Positions 8,021-18,384 of a stretch of DNA of 64,000 nucleotides are shown here, one piece after another (the first letter of the stretch is position 1; every line of letters begins with the position of its first letter). The translations under genes and the position numbers were made by a program. The DNA is taken from contig CAITUY010000177.1 of assembly GCA_903895695.1 (NCBI GenBank), positions 59,950 through 123,949 on the forward strand, in the 5' to 3' direction. The notes beneath the pieces are model-generated. The model had not been told where the DNA came from. It did no database searches and saw only the letters and a list, made by a program, of their open reading frames with translations. The DNA is from an uncultured bacterium. GTDB lineage: Bacteria; Verrucomicrobiota; Kiritimatiellia; CAIKKV01; CAITUY01.

Positions 8021-10782
8021 CACGCCCATATGAGCCTGTAAGTGACTATCGCGTCAGGCATACAGCGAGTGAGCGAGTTATGACGAAAACAAAGAGTGCC
8101 CCGAACGCCTCAGCGCCAGCCATTGAACCACGGCACGGGTTCCGCGCACCGCGGTATTACGTGTATCAGTTGACCGATTGGTCGAAGATCCCGCCGGTCC
8201 CGCTGCTGACCGATTTGTACGGCGAGGAGATTGCCGGTCGCGGTGTGCAGATCCAGCTCGCGCACGCTGCCGGCAAGCTGCGCCTGCGTGCGACGATCAA
8301 AGAAAGACACCCGGTCATTCGGTGCGACTTGCCGGCGTGGCAGAGCGATCACATTGAAGTGCGCATCGGGGACCGGCAACACATCTTCATCGCTGACGGT
8401 CGATGTGTGGAAGCGACCGTGCCGGTCCGAGTCAAGGTCGGTGACGTTTTGCGCGGATTGGTCGCGTACACACGCTGGGGCGACGGCTTCGCGGATATCG
8501 TCTGCAACACACCGGCTGTGCTTGGATTCTCACAACAGGACCGATTCGCCGAGTTTGTCATCGCGGCCGAACCGCCGAGAGTTTGGGGACGTTTGCGATT
8601 ACCGAAGAAACTCACGCGTCCCGGCTACACGCAGATCGCCGTGCCGGGCGTGGGCGCGGTCACGTTGCGTGCCCCGGTACCGCCATTGAGCTTGCCGGCG
8701 TTGCGGCATCCGTACCTGTATTTTGACAAACGCGGGCTGGCGGAGTTCCGGCGGAAAGCGAAGTTGCCGGTGCTCAAACCGCTGGCGGAGTCGCTGCGGC
8801 CGGTGGCGGCCGATTTTGATGAAGCGCATTTGCGCTTCTCGTTCGATTTTGACCGCAATGCGCTGGGCTGGTATCGCGTCGCGAACGAAAGCATGGTCAA
8901 TCCGCGCACCGCCGCGCATCGGCACATTTGGAGCCTGATGTCGCCCGAGGCTCAGGCCGCCTGGCGCGACGTGATTAAGACGGTGAACGTTACCGATGCG
9001 CAACTGGCAATACTTTTGCCGGCGCTTAACGGACTGTTGCGGCGGCGTGATCTGTATCATGCCGGTGCCTTTGCTGATGTCCACTTGCCCCCGGAAGGCC
9101 ACGCGTTGGTGGCGCGGTGTGCGGATGTCGACCTGCCGAAGCGCAACCGGATTCTGATCCAAAGTGCCATCGAATGTTGTCACAAGTTCAAGGTTGATCT
9201 GGCGGCGCGGGTCGGGGGTTATTTGGGAAAATGGCTGCTCAGTGGCGACCGGCGCCTGATCGCGCTTGCCACGCGCACCGCGCAAGTTGCCGCTGACGCG
9301 ATGATCCCGGAAGCGACGTTCCACCTGCATGAAGGTAACGCCAGTCCCGGAATTGCGCTGGCGTACGACACCTTCTATCCGTACCTGACGCCGGCGGAGC
9401 GCGGCCACTGGCGGCGGTTGCTGGTGAAGTTGCTCGACCTGTATCTATACTCGGCCCGGACCCAAGCATGGACCGTTACGGCGATTCCCAATGCGAATCC
9501 CGTTAGTAATGCGGGCGGCGGATTCCTCGCGTTGGCGTTGTGGCGCGAGGAGCCGGTCAAGGCGCGGGAGGCGTTGCAGCATGCCCGCAAGCATGTCTGG
9601 AAATGGCTCGACTGGTGCGGCGGCGCCGACGGCGGCAACACCGAAGGCGCCCAGTACTGGGCGTACGGGATGGAAAGTCTTCTGCGGTTTGCGCTATTGC
9701 TGGAAAGGCTGACCGGAATCGATGAAGGTCTCGTCACGCACCCGCTGATTCGTAACGCGCTGAACATGGTGCGCGTCAGTCTCTGCAACGATGGCGCGCT
9801 GCACGGCGTCAACGACACGATCCCCATGCCGGTTGGCGGCGAAGTGGCGTGGGCGCTGGCCGGGCGATTCGACGACCGGTTCGCGCTCTGGTACGGCGAC
9901 CATGCGTTGCGTTGGTACAATGCCGGCAAGCTCAAGGACTACCGGGTTGCGCCGTTCTGGGGCATACTCTCTCGCCCGGCCAAACCCGAAGTGAAGAAGC
10001 AGCCGGTGCCCTTGCCGCGGTCATTTGCCTTGCGCAGCATCGAGTACGGCATCCTCCGGTCGGGCACGAAATGGAATTGCCGGTGGACGGTTGGCTTGAA
10101 GGGGTCGCGACCGCCGTATACGCACCACAATCAGGCCGATACCGGTAGCTTCTTCCTCGACTACCGGGGCCAGAGGCTGCTGATCGATCCCGGCTACTAC
10201 AAGCCGGCGGCGACGGACCATTCGCTGCCGATCATCAACGGTATTGCGCCCGAAGTGCCGGGCGACTGGGCCGGCCGGATCATCGCCTGTCGCGACAACT
10301 ATCTTGCCGTGGATTCGACCGCGGCCTACCGGGGCGCGGCACGACGCGTAGTCCGACATCTCGTCCTGGTGGGCGGGGCCGGCGCCGTGCTGCTCGACGA
10401 CATTGACGCCGATGGTAGAGTGCTGACGCAATTCCAAGCCGGGGCGGTGACGCGCGAATTGGACGGCGGACGCGGCGTGCAAATCGCCGGAATCCGGCTC
10501 GATGTGTTGACGCCGCCGGACTTGCGGCTGACGGTGAAGTCGGAGCGGTCGTTGCACGACACGCACTGGGGGTATCATTTTTCCCGGTGCCGGTGGTTCC
10601 CGGTGACCGGGACCTACCGGGCGGATGAACGCCTGCCGCTGCTTGCGACCTTTACCGCAGAGGCGGCGCCGCCGACATGCCGACGCGTGGATAATCGTTT
10701 GAGCGTGACGTTTTCCTCAGGCCGGCAAGTCGTGTTTGTCTATTCGAATCAACAATGGAATCAGGACTGGAGAACTACATGA
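8017..10782 (+). CDS. Heparinase II/III-like polysaccharide lyase
   Basis: A 921-residue protein. ATG 8017 overlaps the previous stop; ATG 8080 (MTKTKSA) is an alternative. Residues about 40-200 are a beta-rich N-terminal region. Residues about 230-620 contain the alpha/alpha barrel with NTEGAQYWAYG. Residues about 660-880 hold the heparinase II/III C-terminal beta-sandwich signature HHNQADTGSF followed by LLIDPGYY. Members of this family cleave uronic-acid-containing polysaccharides by beta-elimination. No signal peptide is apparent, so it may act on imported oligosaccharides. The 3' end overlaps the next gene (ATGA at 10779). Confidence 0.75.
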   Translation: MTRPYEPVSDYRVRHTASERVMTKTKSAPNASAPAIEPRHGFRAPRYYVYQLTDWSKIPPVPLLTDLYGEEIAGRGVQIQLAHAAGKLRLRATIKERHPVIRCDLPAWQSDHIEVRIGDRQHIFIADGRCVEATVPVRVKVGDVLRGLVAYTRWGDGFADIVCNTPAVLGFSQQDRFAEFVIAAEPPRVWGRLRLPKKLTRPGYTQIAVPGVGAVTLRAPVPPLSLPALRHPYLYFDKRGLAEFRRKAKLPVLKPLAESLRPVAADFDEAHLRFSFDFDRNALGWYRVANESMVNPRTAAHRHIWSLMSPEAQAAWRDVIKTVNVTDAQLAILLPALNGLLRRRDLYHAGAFADVHLPPEGHALVARCADVDLPKRNRILIQSAIECCHKFKVDLAARVGGYLGKWLLSGDRRLIALATRTAQVAADAMIPEATFHLHEGNASPGIALAYDTFYPYLTPAERGHWRRLLVKLLDLYLYSARTQAWTVTAIPNANPVSNAGGGFLALALWREEPVKAREALQHARKHVWKWLDWCGGADGGNTEGAQYWAYGMESLLRFALLLERLTGIDEGLVTHPLIRNALNMVRVSLCNDGALHGVNDTIPMPVGGEVAWALAGRFDDRFALWYGDHALRWYNAGKLKDYRVAPFWGILSRPAKPEVKKQPVPLPRSFALRSIEYGILRSGTKWNCRWTVGLKGSRPPYTHHNQADTGSFFLDYRGQRLLIDPGYYKPAATDHSLPIINGIAPEVPGDWAGRIIACRDNYLAVDSTAAYRGAARRVVRHLVLVGGAGAVLLDDIDADGRVLTQFQAGAVTRELDGGRGVQIAGIRLDVLTPPDLRLTVKSERSLHDTHWGYHFSRCRWFPVTGTYRADERLPLLATFTAEAAPPTCRRVDNRLSVTFSSGRQVVFVYSNQQWNQDWRTT

Positions 10783-13700
10783 AACATGTAGCTGCGTTGT
10801 GCACCGGGTGGTGGCTTGCCGGCCTGGGAATCGCCCTGGCCGGCGCTCCGCCGAGCTACCGCTACGGGGAGATGTGGTGGGACGAATACCCGACCGACGC
10901 CGGCACCGAGCTTCTGCTGCACTTCGGTCCACCCACGGCTACGGCGCACGCCAAGGTCGGCGCCACGGTCAAGGCGAAGAAGGCCGAGGAACGGGTGTTC
11001 GACGACCTGCTGGTGCCTCCCGGCAAGGAGGCGCGAGCCGAGGACGGCAAGCCGGCACTGGCCGGTTCGCGCGACGGCCTGCCGCCGGTGGACGAGACAC
11101 GCTTTGCCGCCGGCACGGTGGCTGATTATAGCGACCGGCGCCGGACCCTCACGCTCGGGCCGGGGTTCCAGGTGGTTCCGGGCGGGCGTTTCGGATCGGG
11201 TTTGAGCACCGACGGCGCCGGTTCGCTCGCCATCCCGGTGGCGCCTCCACAGTCGGTGGAGTGCTGGCTTCGAGTGGATGCCATTCCCGCACGCGAGTCC
11301 TGCGTGCTGTCGGTGGGCCGCGACGAGGCGCGGCTGCTGTTGCGGCCTGACGGCCGGCTGGAATTGCGGCTGAGAAAACCGCATGGGACTCCGAACCGTC
11401 ACATGGCACCCGAGGCCGTCAAGGCTGTTGAGGCCCGGAATGCGGAGATCATCGCGCCGGACTCGCTCAAGACCGGGATCTGGACCCATGTGGCGGTCGT
11501 CAGCATCCCGCATCCGGCGCCCGGGGACACCGGCTCCTGGGAAGCCGCTCTTCAGATCAACGGGTTCCGCGTGGCCAGTTACATGAGCGAGGGCGGCAAC
11601 CAGTACGAATTCCTCGGCGGGCGCGGGCTGCCGTTCACCATCGGCAATAGCGAGGCGGGCGGGGAGGGGTTCAAGGGCCTGATCGACGAGGTGCGCGTTT
11701 CGACGGCTGTCCGGAGTTTCTACGAGCGGCCCGCACTGGCCTGGCGCGACGTGGCCTGCGCGCGGCTGCTGCAGTTCGATCGACCCTGGTTCCGCTCGGA
11801 CAGCACGGTGGTGCATGCGTCCTTCGACAAGGGGCTGCAACTGGACCGCGGCCCGGCCGGCGCCACGATCCGTCTGGACCTGCGTGGCGCCAAATTGGAT
11901 GGCCTGCTGGTGGACGGGATTCGCGGAAAGGCGTGCGTGATGGATCCCGAGATCGGGTTGGCCCGGGTGCCGCTCGCGGGCATGACGTCCAAGGAAGGCG
12001 CCCTGGAGTTCTGGTTGCGGCCGCAGAACTGGGACGACTGCACGGGGTACTGGATCCATTCGCCGCCACTGAAAAAGGACTTGAGTGTGGCCCGGCTGAT
12101 GACGGCAGACGGGAAGGCAGCCTTCACGGTGACGCTGCCTCGCGCCTACAATCTCGAACGACAGCGCGTGCCGCTTGATCCCGGGCATTGGTCGCATGTG
12201 ATGCTGGTGTGGGACGAGGGCGGGTGGGGCGTCTTCGTGGACGGCACGGTGCTGAACGGCAAGCGCCGGGACAAAGACGTCGACCTGGCGCAGGCCCTGG
12301 CTTACGTGGAATTGGGAGTCCCCGATGACGTTACCGTCATTCGCGGCGAGCGGCCTCGTATCGAGGTCGACGAGGTCGTCGGCTACCGGTCCCACCTGCG
12401 CGCCGACGAGGTCGCGCAGGCGCGTGAGCGCTGGATGGGCGCACTCAAGCCGATCCCGTTTTATGATGCCCGCTTCGAGTACAAATGGTCGATCCGCAAG
12501 CTGGAGTTTACGCTCATCCCACTTCTGCCCGAAGGCGTGACAGCGTCATCGCTGTCCGTGGCGTTGCACGACGCGGCCAGCGGGAAGGCCGTGGTGGGGC
12601 CGGTGGAAGCGGCGAGTCTCACCAATGACGCCTTCCACGTGGTCATGAGTGAAGGTCGCGACCTGCCGTACGGGAACTACCAGTTCCGTTTTCAGGTCAA
12701 AGACACGGCAGGCAAAGTCGCCGCCGAGGGGACGCGGGACTGGGGCTACAAGGAGGAGCCCTGGCGGTTCTGCAAAGCGGGCATCCTGGACAAGGTGCCG
12801 GCGCCTTGGACGCCGATCAAGGGCTTTGATCAGCGACTTGAGACGCGTATGACGACCTACACGCTGGGTCCGGACGGCTTGCCCACGGCGATCGCCGCGG
12901 ACGGCACAAACATACTGGCGGCGCCGTTTGCTTTCACGGAGGACGGCAAGCCCATGACCGGGAAGATGGTGACGGCGGTCACCGGACCGGAAACGGAGAA
13001 GGCCTGGTCGGCCCAGTTCACGGGCGCGACGTGTGACATTCTCATGCAATGCCGGATCGAGTATGACGGCATGATTCGCTACGAACTCAGCCTCAAGCCC
13101 AAAGGCCGCGTGGCGCCTATCGCCCTGGTCATGCCGGTCAAACACGAGCACGCGACGCGTTGGTTGGCTTACCCGATGGGCGAGCGAGGCCCACGCATCG
13201 GCGAGGTGACCGACCGCGAAGGGCTGGTGTTGACCTCCCGTGCCGACCCCGCCTCCTATGCCGCCTGGAAACAGTTTCAGGCCGCCCAGAAGAAGGATTC
13301 CGCGTTGACGTGGGAGCAATACTGGGAGCCGCTGCGCCAGCGCACGGAGGCGTACGGTTTCTACGGGCATGTGGACCTGAACGACATGAACCGCGGCCTG
13401 TGGTGGTTTTGCGACAATGCCGCCGGGTGGGTGCAGTCGAAGACCAATGGCGCGGTCGAGATCGTGCGCAAGGGCGGCGCCGTTTCGCTCGTCTTGAACC
13501 TGGTGGCCGAAGCGGGCGATTGGACGTTCACCAAGCCCATTGTGTTCGGGGTGTTGCCGCATCCGGCGCGCCCCTTGCCGGACAAGTATCGGTTGCTCAA
13601 CCGCGTGTCGCCCGCCGTGGACCCGCTGGCCTGCGACGTGTTCGATGCGTTCTATCCCTGGCCCATGGACCCGCGCTCGCACTCGATGCAACTGTACCCC

Positions 13701-14966
13701 GCGCCCGATCCCAAGCATCCGGAAGACGGACCGAGTTGGGACTATGCCGAACGCTGCCTGCCCATCATGCGCGCCTGCAAGGCCAAGGGGTCGCGCACGA
13801 TGTATTTGTCGAAGGCCTACTTCAGTTGCCGCGCCGGCGCCTACGACAACTGGGAATGGCGCAGCGGCGAAGGCACGACGGTTTCACTCACGCCGTCGTT
13901 CGTCAATTATCTTTGCTGGGAGATGGACGAGTGGATCAAGCGCGGGATTTGGGATGGGATTTACCTCGACGAGTGTTACGAGCATCCCGCGCGCAACTTG
14001 GAAGCCGGGTTCTCGGTTCGGCTGCCGGACGGCACGGAGCAGCCGGGCGTCAGCAATTTTCAGTTCCGGGAGTTGATGAAACGCTGGCGCAACCTGTTCA
14101 CCGCGCATGGCAAGGAACCGCTGCTGCTGTCCCATCTCACGTACTCATGGCAGTACCAGGGCGTGGTGTTTTGCGATGCCTACCTCGACGGCGAGAACCG
14201 GCCGATCGTCAGCCTTAACAGCCGCGATTGGATCGACAGCACATCCAAGTCGCAGTTCGAAGTCGTGCAGAATTCCCGGCTCTGGGGCGTGGCCTCGTTC
14301 TACATGCCGTTCATTGCGGAAGGTGGGTTCGACGACAAGACGAAGAGCCAATATCCGCGCTGGCAGTGGCGCATGGCGCGGCAGGCCCAGAGCGAGTTCG
14401 CCCACTATGAAACGGCCACGGTGTACGAAGGGCAGGGCAGCCAGGTCTACAAGGCCTACTGGGCCGCCCTGTTGAATTGGGGCGGTGGAGATGCTGCGAA
14501 GGCCTCGTTCCATCCGTACTGGGACAATGCCCAGTACGTCCAGGTGGCGGGCCAGGGCGGCGATACCCTGGTCTCGCTCTACCGGCAGCCGGGTAAAGTA
14601 CTGCTGGTCGCCAGCAATCGCCGCAAGGAGACGCAAACGGTGCGCATCACGCTCGATGCCGCGGCGTTGGGGCTCAAGGCGGGGTTCGGTGTCCGCGACC
14701 TCGACGGCACGTTCAAGCCGCCCGAAGGGAATGATTTCGTGCCCGGCGAGGACAAGGTTGCCGCCACGACCGCCCTGGACGATAGCCTGGCCACAGGGAT
14801 CAAAGGGACCGGATCCGGTGACAAACCACAGGATGTGGATGCGCTGCTAACGACGCCCGCGCAGCGCCAGGCGGCCGAGGAGAAGGCGTTAAACCCGGTG
14901 CTGGAGGGCAACGTACTGGTGCTGCCTGTGCGCGGCCGCGATTTCCGGGTGGTGGCGCTGGAGTGA
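10779..14966 (+). CDS. Secreted DUF6067 (GH123-like) protein with LamG-type domains
   Basis: A 1395-residue protein. ATG 10779 overlaps the previous TGA and is preceded by GGAG; it opens signal peptide MKHVAALCTGWW...ALAGA. Residues about 130-320 and 350-560 look like two LamG/concanavalin A-like domains, with repeated features such as SVECWLRVDA and GALEFWLRPQNW. The DUF6067 region follows, with VPAPWTPI and IYLDEC (Asp1064/Glu1065), matching IPPWTPV and LYVDEN of the protein at 598-4608. It shares the cluster and probably the substrate with that protein but has a different binding-domain architecture. Confidence 0.75.
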   Translation: MKHVAALCTGWWLAGLGIALAGAPPSYRYGEMWWDEYPTDAGTELLLHFGPPTATAHAKVGATVKAKKAEERVFDDLLVPPGKEARAEDGKPALAGSRDGLPPVDETRFAAGTVADYSDRRRTLTLGPGFQVVPGGRFGSGLSTDGAGSLAIPVAPPQSVECWLRVDAIPARESCVLSVGRDEARLLLRPDGRLELRLRKPHGTPNRHMAPEAVKAVEARNAEIIAPDSLKTGIWTHVAVVSIPHPAPGDTGSWEAALQINGFRVASYMSEGGNQYEFLGGRGLPFTIGNSEAGGEGFKGLIDEVRVSTAVRSFYERPALAWRDVACARLLQFDRPWFRSDSTVVHASFDKGLQLDRGPAGATIRLDLRGAKLDGLLVDGIRGKACVMDPEIGLARVPLAGMTSKEGALEFWLRPQNWDDCTGYWIHSPPLKKDLSVARLMTADGKAAFTVTLPRAYNLERQRVPLDPGHWSHVMLVWDEGGWGVFVDGTVLNGKRRDKDVDLAQALAYVELGVPDDVTVIRGERPRIEVDEVVGYRSHLRADEVAQARERWMGALKPIPFYDARFEYKWSIRKLEFTLIPLLPEGVTASSLSVALHDAASGKAVVGPVEAASLTNDAFHVVMSEGRDLPYGNYQFRFQVKDTAGKVAAEGTRDWGYKEEPWRFCKAGILDKVPAPWTPIKGFDQRLETRMTTYTLGPDGLPTAIAADGTNILAAPFAFTEDGKPMTGKMVTAVTGPETEKAWSAQFTGATCDILMQCRIEYDGMIRYELSLKPKGRVAPIALVMPVKHEHATRWLAYPMGERGPRIGEVTDREGLVLTSRADPASYAAWKQFQAAQKKDSALTWEQYWEPLRQRTEAYGFYGHVDLNDMNRGLWWFCDNAAGWVQSKTNGAVEIVRKGGAVSLVLNLVAEAGDWTFTKPIVFGVLPHPARPLPDKYRLLNRVSPAVDPLACDVFDAFYPWPMDPRSHSMQLYPAPDPKHPEDGPSWDYAERCLPIMRACKAKGSRTMYLSKAYFSCRAGAYDNWEWRSGEGTTVSLTPSFVNYLCWEMDEWIKRGIWDGIYLDECYEHPARNLEAGFSVRLPDGTEQPGVSNFQFRELMKRWRNLFTAHGKEPLLLSHLTYSWQYQGVVFCDAYLDGENRPIVSLNSRDWIDSTSKSQFEVVQNSRLWGVASFYMPFIAEGGFDDKTKSQYPRWQWRMARQAQSEFAHYETATVYEGQGSQVYKAYWAALLNWGGGDAAKASFHPYWDNAQYVQVAGQGGDTLVSLYRQPGKVLLVASNRRKETQTVRITLDAAALGLKAGFGVRDLDGTFKPPEGNDFVPGEDKVAATTALDDSLATGIKGTGSGDKPQDVDALLTTPAQRQAAEEKALNPVLEGNVLVLPVRGRDFRVVALE

Positions 14967-15066
14967 GGGAGAGCCGTTCGGGATAGGCTGGCTACTCGGC
15001 GGTCTGCCGGGTATAAGGGGCGCGAACAGGTTTGAACCCAACAGCAAAATCACGAGTCTTAGCGCT

Positions 15067-17070
15067 ATGACTATTCCATATAGGCAGATCCATCTCGACT
15101 TTCACACATCTGAGCGCATCCCCGGGATCGGCTCGGCGTGGGACAAGCAGCATTGGCAGGAGACTTTGAAGCGCGGGCACGTCAATAGCATCAACGTCTT
15201 CGCCGTCTGCCACCATGGCTGGAGTTACTACAACACCAAGGTCGGACAGCGGCATCCGAACCTGGCTCCGGGGCTGGATCTCACGCGCGCCATGCTCGAC
15301 GCCTGCCACGAGGTCGGCATCCACACGCAGGTCTACCTCACGGTCGGCGTCAACAACCGCTTCGCCCGCGCGCATAGCGAGTGGCGCTGCATCAACGAGC
15401 AAGGCGCCTACTCCGGATGGTGCCAGAAGCCCACGGACCCGGGCTTCCACATGCTCTGCTTCAACACCCCGTACCTGGAGTTCGTCTGCGACGAGGTGCG
15501 GGAACTGGGACGCCTCTTCCCCGACACCGACGGCCTGTGGCTGGACATCATCCACAAACCGCAGTGCTGCTGTCCGTGTTGCCTGGCCAGCATGGTGAAA
15601 CTGGGACTGAAGCCCGATGTCGAGGCCGATCGGGCCCGGCACGCGGATATCGTTCTCCAGAACTACTACAAGCGGACCCTGGCCGCGCTGCGCGAGGTCC
15701 ACCCGACGATGCTTCTGACCCAGAACAGCGGCGATCTCACGCGCGGTGATCGGCGTTTTTTGAAGCACGTCACGCACTTGGAACTGGAGAGCCTGCCGAC
15801 GGGCGGTTGGGGCTACGACCACTTCCCGATGTCGGCGAAATACGCCGCCAAGACCGGGATGGAATTTCTGGGCATGACCGGCAAGTTCCACACCACCTGG
15901 GGCGAGTTCGGCGGGTTCAAGCATCCCAACGCCCTGCGCTACGAGTGTGCCGCCATGCTGGCGTACGGCGCCAAATGCTCGGTGGGCGATCAGTTGCACC
16001 CCGATGGGCAACTCGACGAATCTACCTATGCCATTATCGGCGAAGCCTACGCCGAGGTGGCCGCGAAGGAACCGTGGTGCGAGGGAAGCCGCAACGTCGC
16101 CGATGTCGGGTTGCTCTCCGCGGTCGCTCTCGACCCGGAACACAAGTCCGGCGCAGACTCCGACATCGGCGCCACCCGACTGCTGCTCGAGGGACACATC
16201 CTGTTCGACCTGCTCGACGCCGAGATGGACTTCTCCGTGTACAAACTGCTCCTGCTGCCGGACGAAGCCAAAGTGGGGCCGGCGCTCAAACAAAAGCTCG
16301 ATACCTATCTGGCCGCGGGCGGCAAGATTCTGTTCACCGGCCGCAGCCCATTGGATGAAGCCGGCAAGCCACTATTCGATCTCGGCGCCGAGGTGGCGGC
16401 TGAGAGCGAATTCTCGCTGGACTACATCTTGCCGATCCCCGCGTTGCGTCCGGCTTTCGTGGAATCGCCGATGGTGATGTACAGCCGGTATCCGCGGGTG
16501 AAGGTCACCACCGGGACGTCGCTCGGGGCTGTCATTGAGCCCTACTTCGAACGTGCGTGGGATCATTTCTGCTCGCACCAGCACGCGCCGCCGCGGCGCG
16601 AGGCGACCGGTTACGCGTGCGGCGTGGAGCGCGGCAACGTGATGTGGCTGCCGATGGATATCTGCCGGGCTTACCGGCGGCTCGGGCCGGTGGCGGTCAA
16701 GGCGTTCGCGCTTGCATGCCTCCGGCGGGCGCTCGGCGAAACGATCGGGCTGCGTACCAATCTTCCGAGCACGGCCCGCGTTACGCTGACCGAGCAACCG
16801 CATGCAAAGCGTCACGTGCTGCATCTGTTGAATGCCAACCTCGCGCTGCGCGGGGGTGCGCAGCACGGCCACATGGGCCAAGTGGCGATGGAAATCATCG
16901 AAGACCTGATGCCGTGCTGCGATGTCCGCGTGTCGGTGCGTGTTGACCGGCCGGTGCGCCGTGTCACCTTGGAGCCGCAAGGGACGGAAGTCCCGTTCCG
17001 CCCGGACAATGGTCGCCTCGAAATCGAACTCGACCGGTTCGTCTGCCACCAGATGGTTGCCCTGGAATGA
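15067..17070 (+). CDS. Putative glycoside hydrolase, GHL6-type TIM barrel with beta-galactosidase trimerization-like domain
   Basis: A 667-residue protein starting MTIPYRQIHLDFHTS. The N-terminal half (about 1-340) has the sequence of the hypothetical glycosyl hydrolase 6 / GH29-like barrel group: ACHEVGIHTQVYLTVG, LWLDIIHKP and LELESLPTGGWGYDHFP, with acidic residues at strand ends. Residues about 380-560 resemble the GH42 beta-galactosidase trimerization domain (VYKLLLLPDEA, LAAGGKILFTG). There is no signal peptide, suggesting a cytoplasmic enzyme acting on imported oligosaccharides. An unusual run of cysteines (CCCPCC, near residue 165) could bind metal. Specificity is unknown. It overlaps the following gene by ATGA. 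Confidence 0.65.
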   Translation: MTIPYRQIHLDFHTSERIPGIGSAWDKQHWQETLKRGHVNSINVFAVCHHGWSYYNTKVGQRHPNLAPGLDLTRAMLDACHEVGIHTQVYLTVGVNNRFARAHSEWRCINEQGAYSGWCQKPTDPGFHMLCFNTPYLEFVCDEVRELGRLFPDTDGLWLDIIHKPQCCCPCCLASMVKLGLKPDVEADRARHADIVLQNYYKRTLAALREVHPTMLLTQNSGDLTRGDRRFLKHVTHLELESLPTGGWGYDHFPMSAKYAAKTGMEFLGMTGKFHTTWGEFGGFKHPNALRYECAAMLAYGAKCSVGDQLHPDGQLDESTYAIIGEAYAEVAAKEPWCEGSRNVADVGLLSAVALDPEHKSGADSDIGATRLLLEGHILFDLLDAEMDFSVYKLLLLPDEAKVGPALKQKLDTYLAAGGKILFTGRSPLDEAGKPLFDLGAEVAAESEFSLDYILPIPALRPAFVESPMVMYSRYPRVKVTTGTSLGAVIEPYFERAWDHFCSHQHAPPRREATGYACGVERGNVMWLPMDICRAYRRLGPVAVKAFALACLRRALGETIGLRTNLPSTARVTLTEQPHAKRHVLHLLNANLALRGGAQHGHMGQVAMEIIEDLMPCCDVRVSVRVDRPVRRVTLEPQGTEVPFRPDNGRLEIELDRFVCHQMVALE

Positions 17071-17852
17071 ACATCGAACGCAGTCCGTCGTTTGTGCTGC
17101 GGTTCAAGCCGGGGACGTTCCCCTGGCCTGAGGGGAAACGCGTCGCGGTCAGCCTGTCGTTTGACGATGCGCGGCCCTCACAGATCGACGCGGGCCTGGC
17201 CCTTCTCGCCCGCCATCGCGCGCGAGCGACGTTTTACGTCATGCCACTGGCGGTACGGAAGGACCTCGACGGGTGGAAGCGTGCACGGGATGAGGGTCAT
17301 GAGATCGGCAATCACAGCATGACGCATCCGTGCAGCGGCAACTTTCAGTGGTCCCGGGTACGGGCCCTGGAAGATTTGACGCTGGAGCGGATGCGCGCGG
17401 ACATCGCGGCGGCGGACGAGGAGATCCGCCGCCTGCTGGGCGTCAGTCCCGCGACGTTCGCGTATCCGTGCGGCCAGTCGTTTGTGGGGCGGGGTGTCGA
17501 GAGGCGGAGCTACACGCCGCTGGTGGCGGAAAGTTTCCTTGCCGGCCGGGGCTTCCGTGAGGAAGTGCACAACGATCCGGGATACTGCGACCTCGCGCAT
17601 GTGGGTGCGTTCGACTTCGACAACACGACTTTCGAGCAATTCCTGGCCCGGGTGCGCGCCGCAGAGGCGGAGCGCGGCTGGCTCGTGCTCGCGGGGCACG
17701 AGGTGGGCCTTGACCGGCCGCAGAGTGTGTCCGTCGAGACGCTGAACGCAGTGTGTGACTACTGCGCCGAGCCGGCCAACGGCGTGTGGATCGATACCAT
17801 GGCGGCGGTGGCGGCCTATGTCCGCAAGACGCAGGACCTGGGCGTGCCATGA
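17067..17852 (+). CDS. Polysaccharide deacetylase family protein (NodB/CE4)
   Basis: A 261-residue protein, start overlapping the previous stop. NodB motifs are clear: motif 1 SLSFDDARP, motif 2 GNHSMTHP (metal-binding H-x3-H), and motif 3-like FAYPCGQ. These enzymes use a divalent metal to remove N- or O-acetyl groups from glycans. There is no signal peptide. It closes the plus-strand carbohydrate cluster and converges with the minus-strand operon that ends at 17946. Confidence 0.8.
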   Translation: MNIERSPSFVLRFKPGTFPWPEGKRVAVSLSFDDARPSQIDAGLALLARHRARATFYVMPLAVRKDLDGWKRARDEGHEIGNHSMTHPCSGNFQWSRVRALEDLTLERMRADIAAADEEIRRLLGVSPATFAYPCGQSFVGRGVERRSYTPLVAESFLAGRGFREEVHNDPGYCDLAHVGAFDFDNTTFEQFLARVRAAEAERGWLVLAGHEVGLDRPQSVSVETLNAVCDYCAEPANGVWIDTMAAVAAYVRKTQDLGVP

Positions 17853-17945
17853 ACCATGGGGCGGGCGGCACGCCGGCGACCGCCTAGCCAGAACCCGTAG
17901 CGCCTGCGATTGACCGCAACTGCCGTGCTATCGGGCTGGGACGCC

Positions 17946-18329
17946 TCATGGCGCGGGGACGGTCGGATGCTGCCGGACCATGTGTTCCAACGCCAGGATC
18001 GTCTTGCTGGCCTCGGCGCGGGTCAGGGCTTTGACGCCTTCGCGCTTGAAATACTTGTGCAGGAAATTGGCCAGGTGCTCATCGGTCCAGCCAAGGGTCT
18101 GTTGCAGATGGTCGATGTAGAGCTTCTGGCGCAGGGTCAAGCCGTTGCGATTCAGCCGGTAGTAGCGACTGCGGACCATGAAGCGCATGAGTCGGCGGAA
18201 CGACTCGTCTGTCAGGTCTTTGGCCGATTCCACGCCGGCTTCCCGCCGCAGGATGTCCCGGTACTCCTCGTCCGACAGCCCGAGTTCCCGCTTTACGATA
18301 TGGATTGTCGCGAGGTTTTTCCGGTCCAT
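17946..18329 (-). CDS. GemA-like (phage Mu gp16 / DUF1018) regulatory protein
   Basis: A 127-residue protein starting MDRKNLATIHIVKRELGLSD. The segment LSDEEYRDILRREAG, then a region ending FMVRSRYY, and a C-terminal LGWTDEHLANFLHKYF match the DUF1018 / Mu gp16 (GemA) family, whose phage members regulate host genes. The ATG at 18329 is the first residue of the conserved region. It lies 55 bp after mntP on the same strand, with no phage structural gene nearby, so it may be a domesticated copy. Its function here is unknown. Confidence 0.65.
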   Translation of the reverse strand: MDRKNLATIHIVKRELGLSDEEYRDILRREAGVESAKDLTDESFRRLMRFMVRSRYYRLNRNGLTLRQKLYIDHLQQTLGWTDEHLANFLHKYFKREGVKALTRAEASKTILALEHMVRQHPTVPAP

Positions 18330-18384
18330 GAGGCGGAGCCTACCACCAGCGTCGCCGCCAAACAAATGCCAACTGCGGCTGGCG

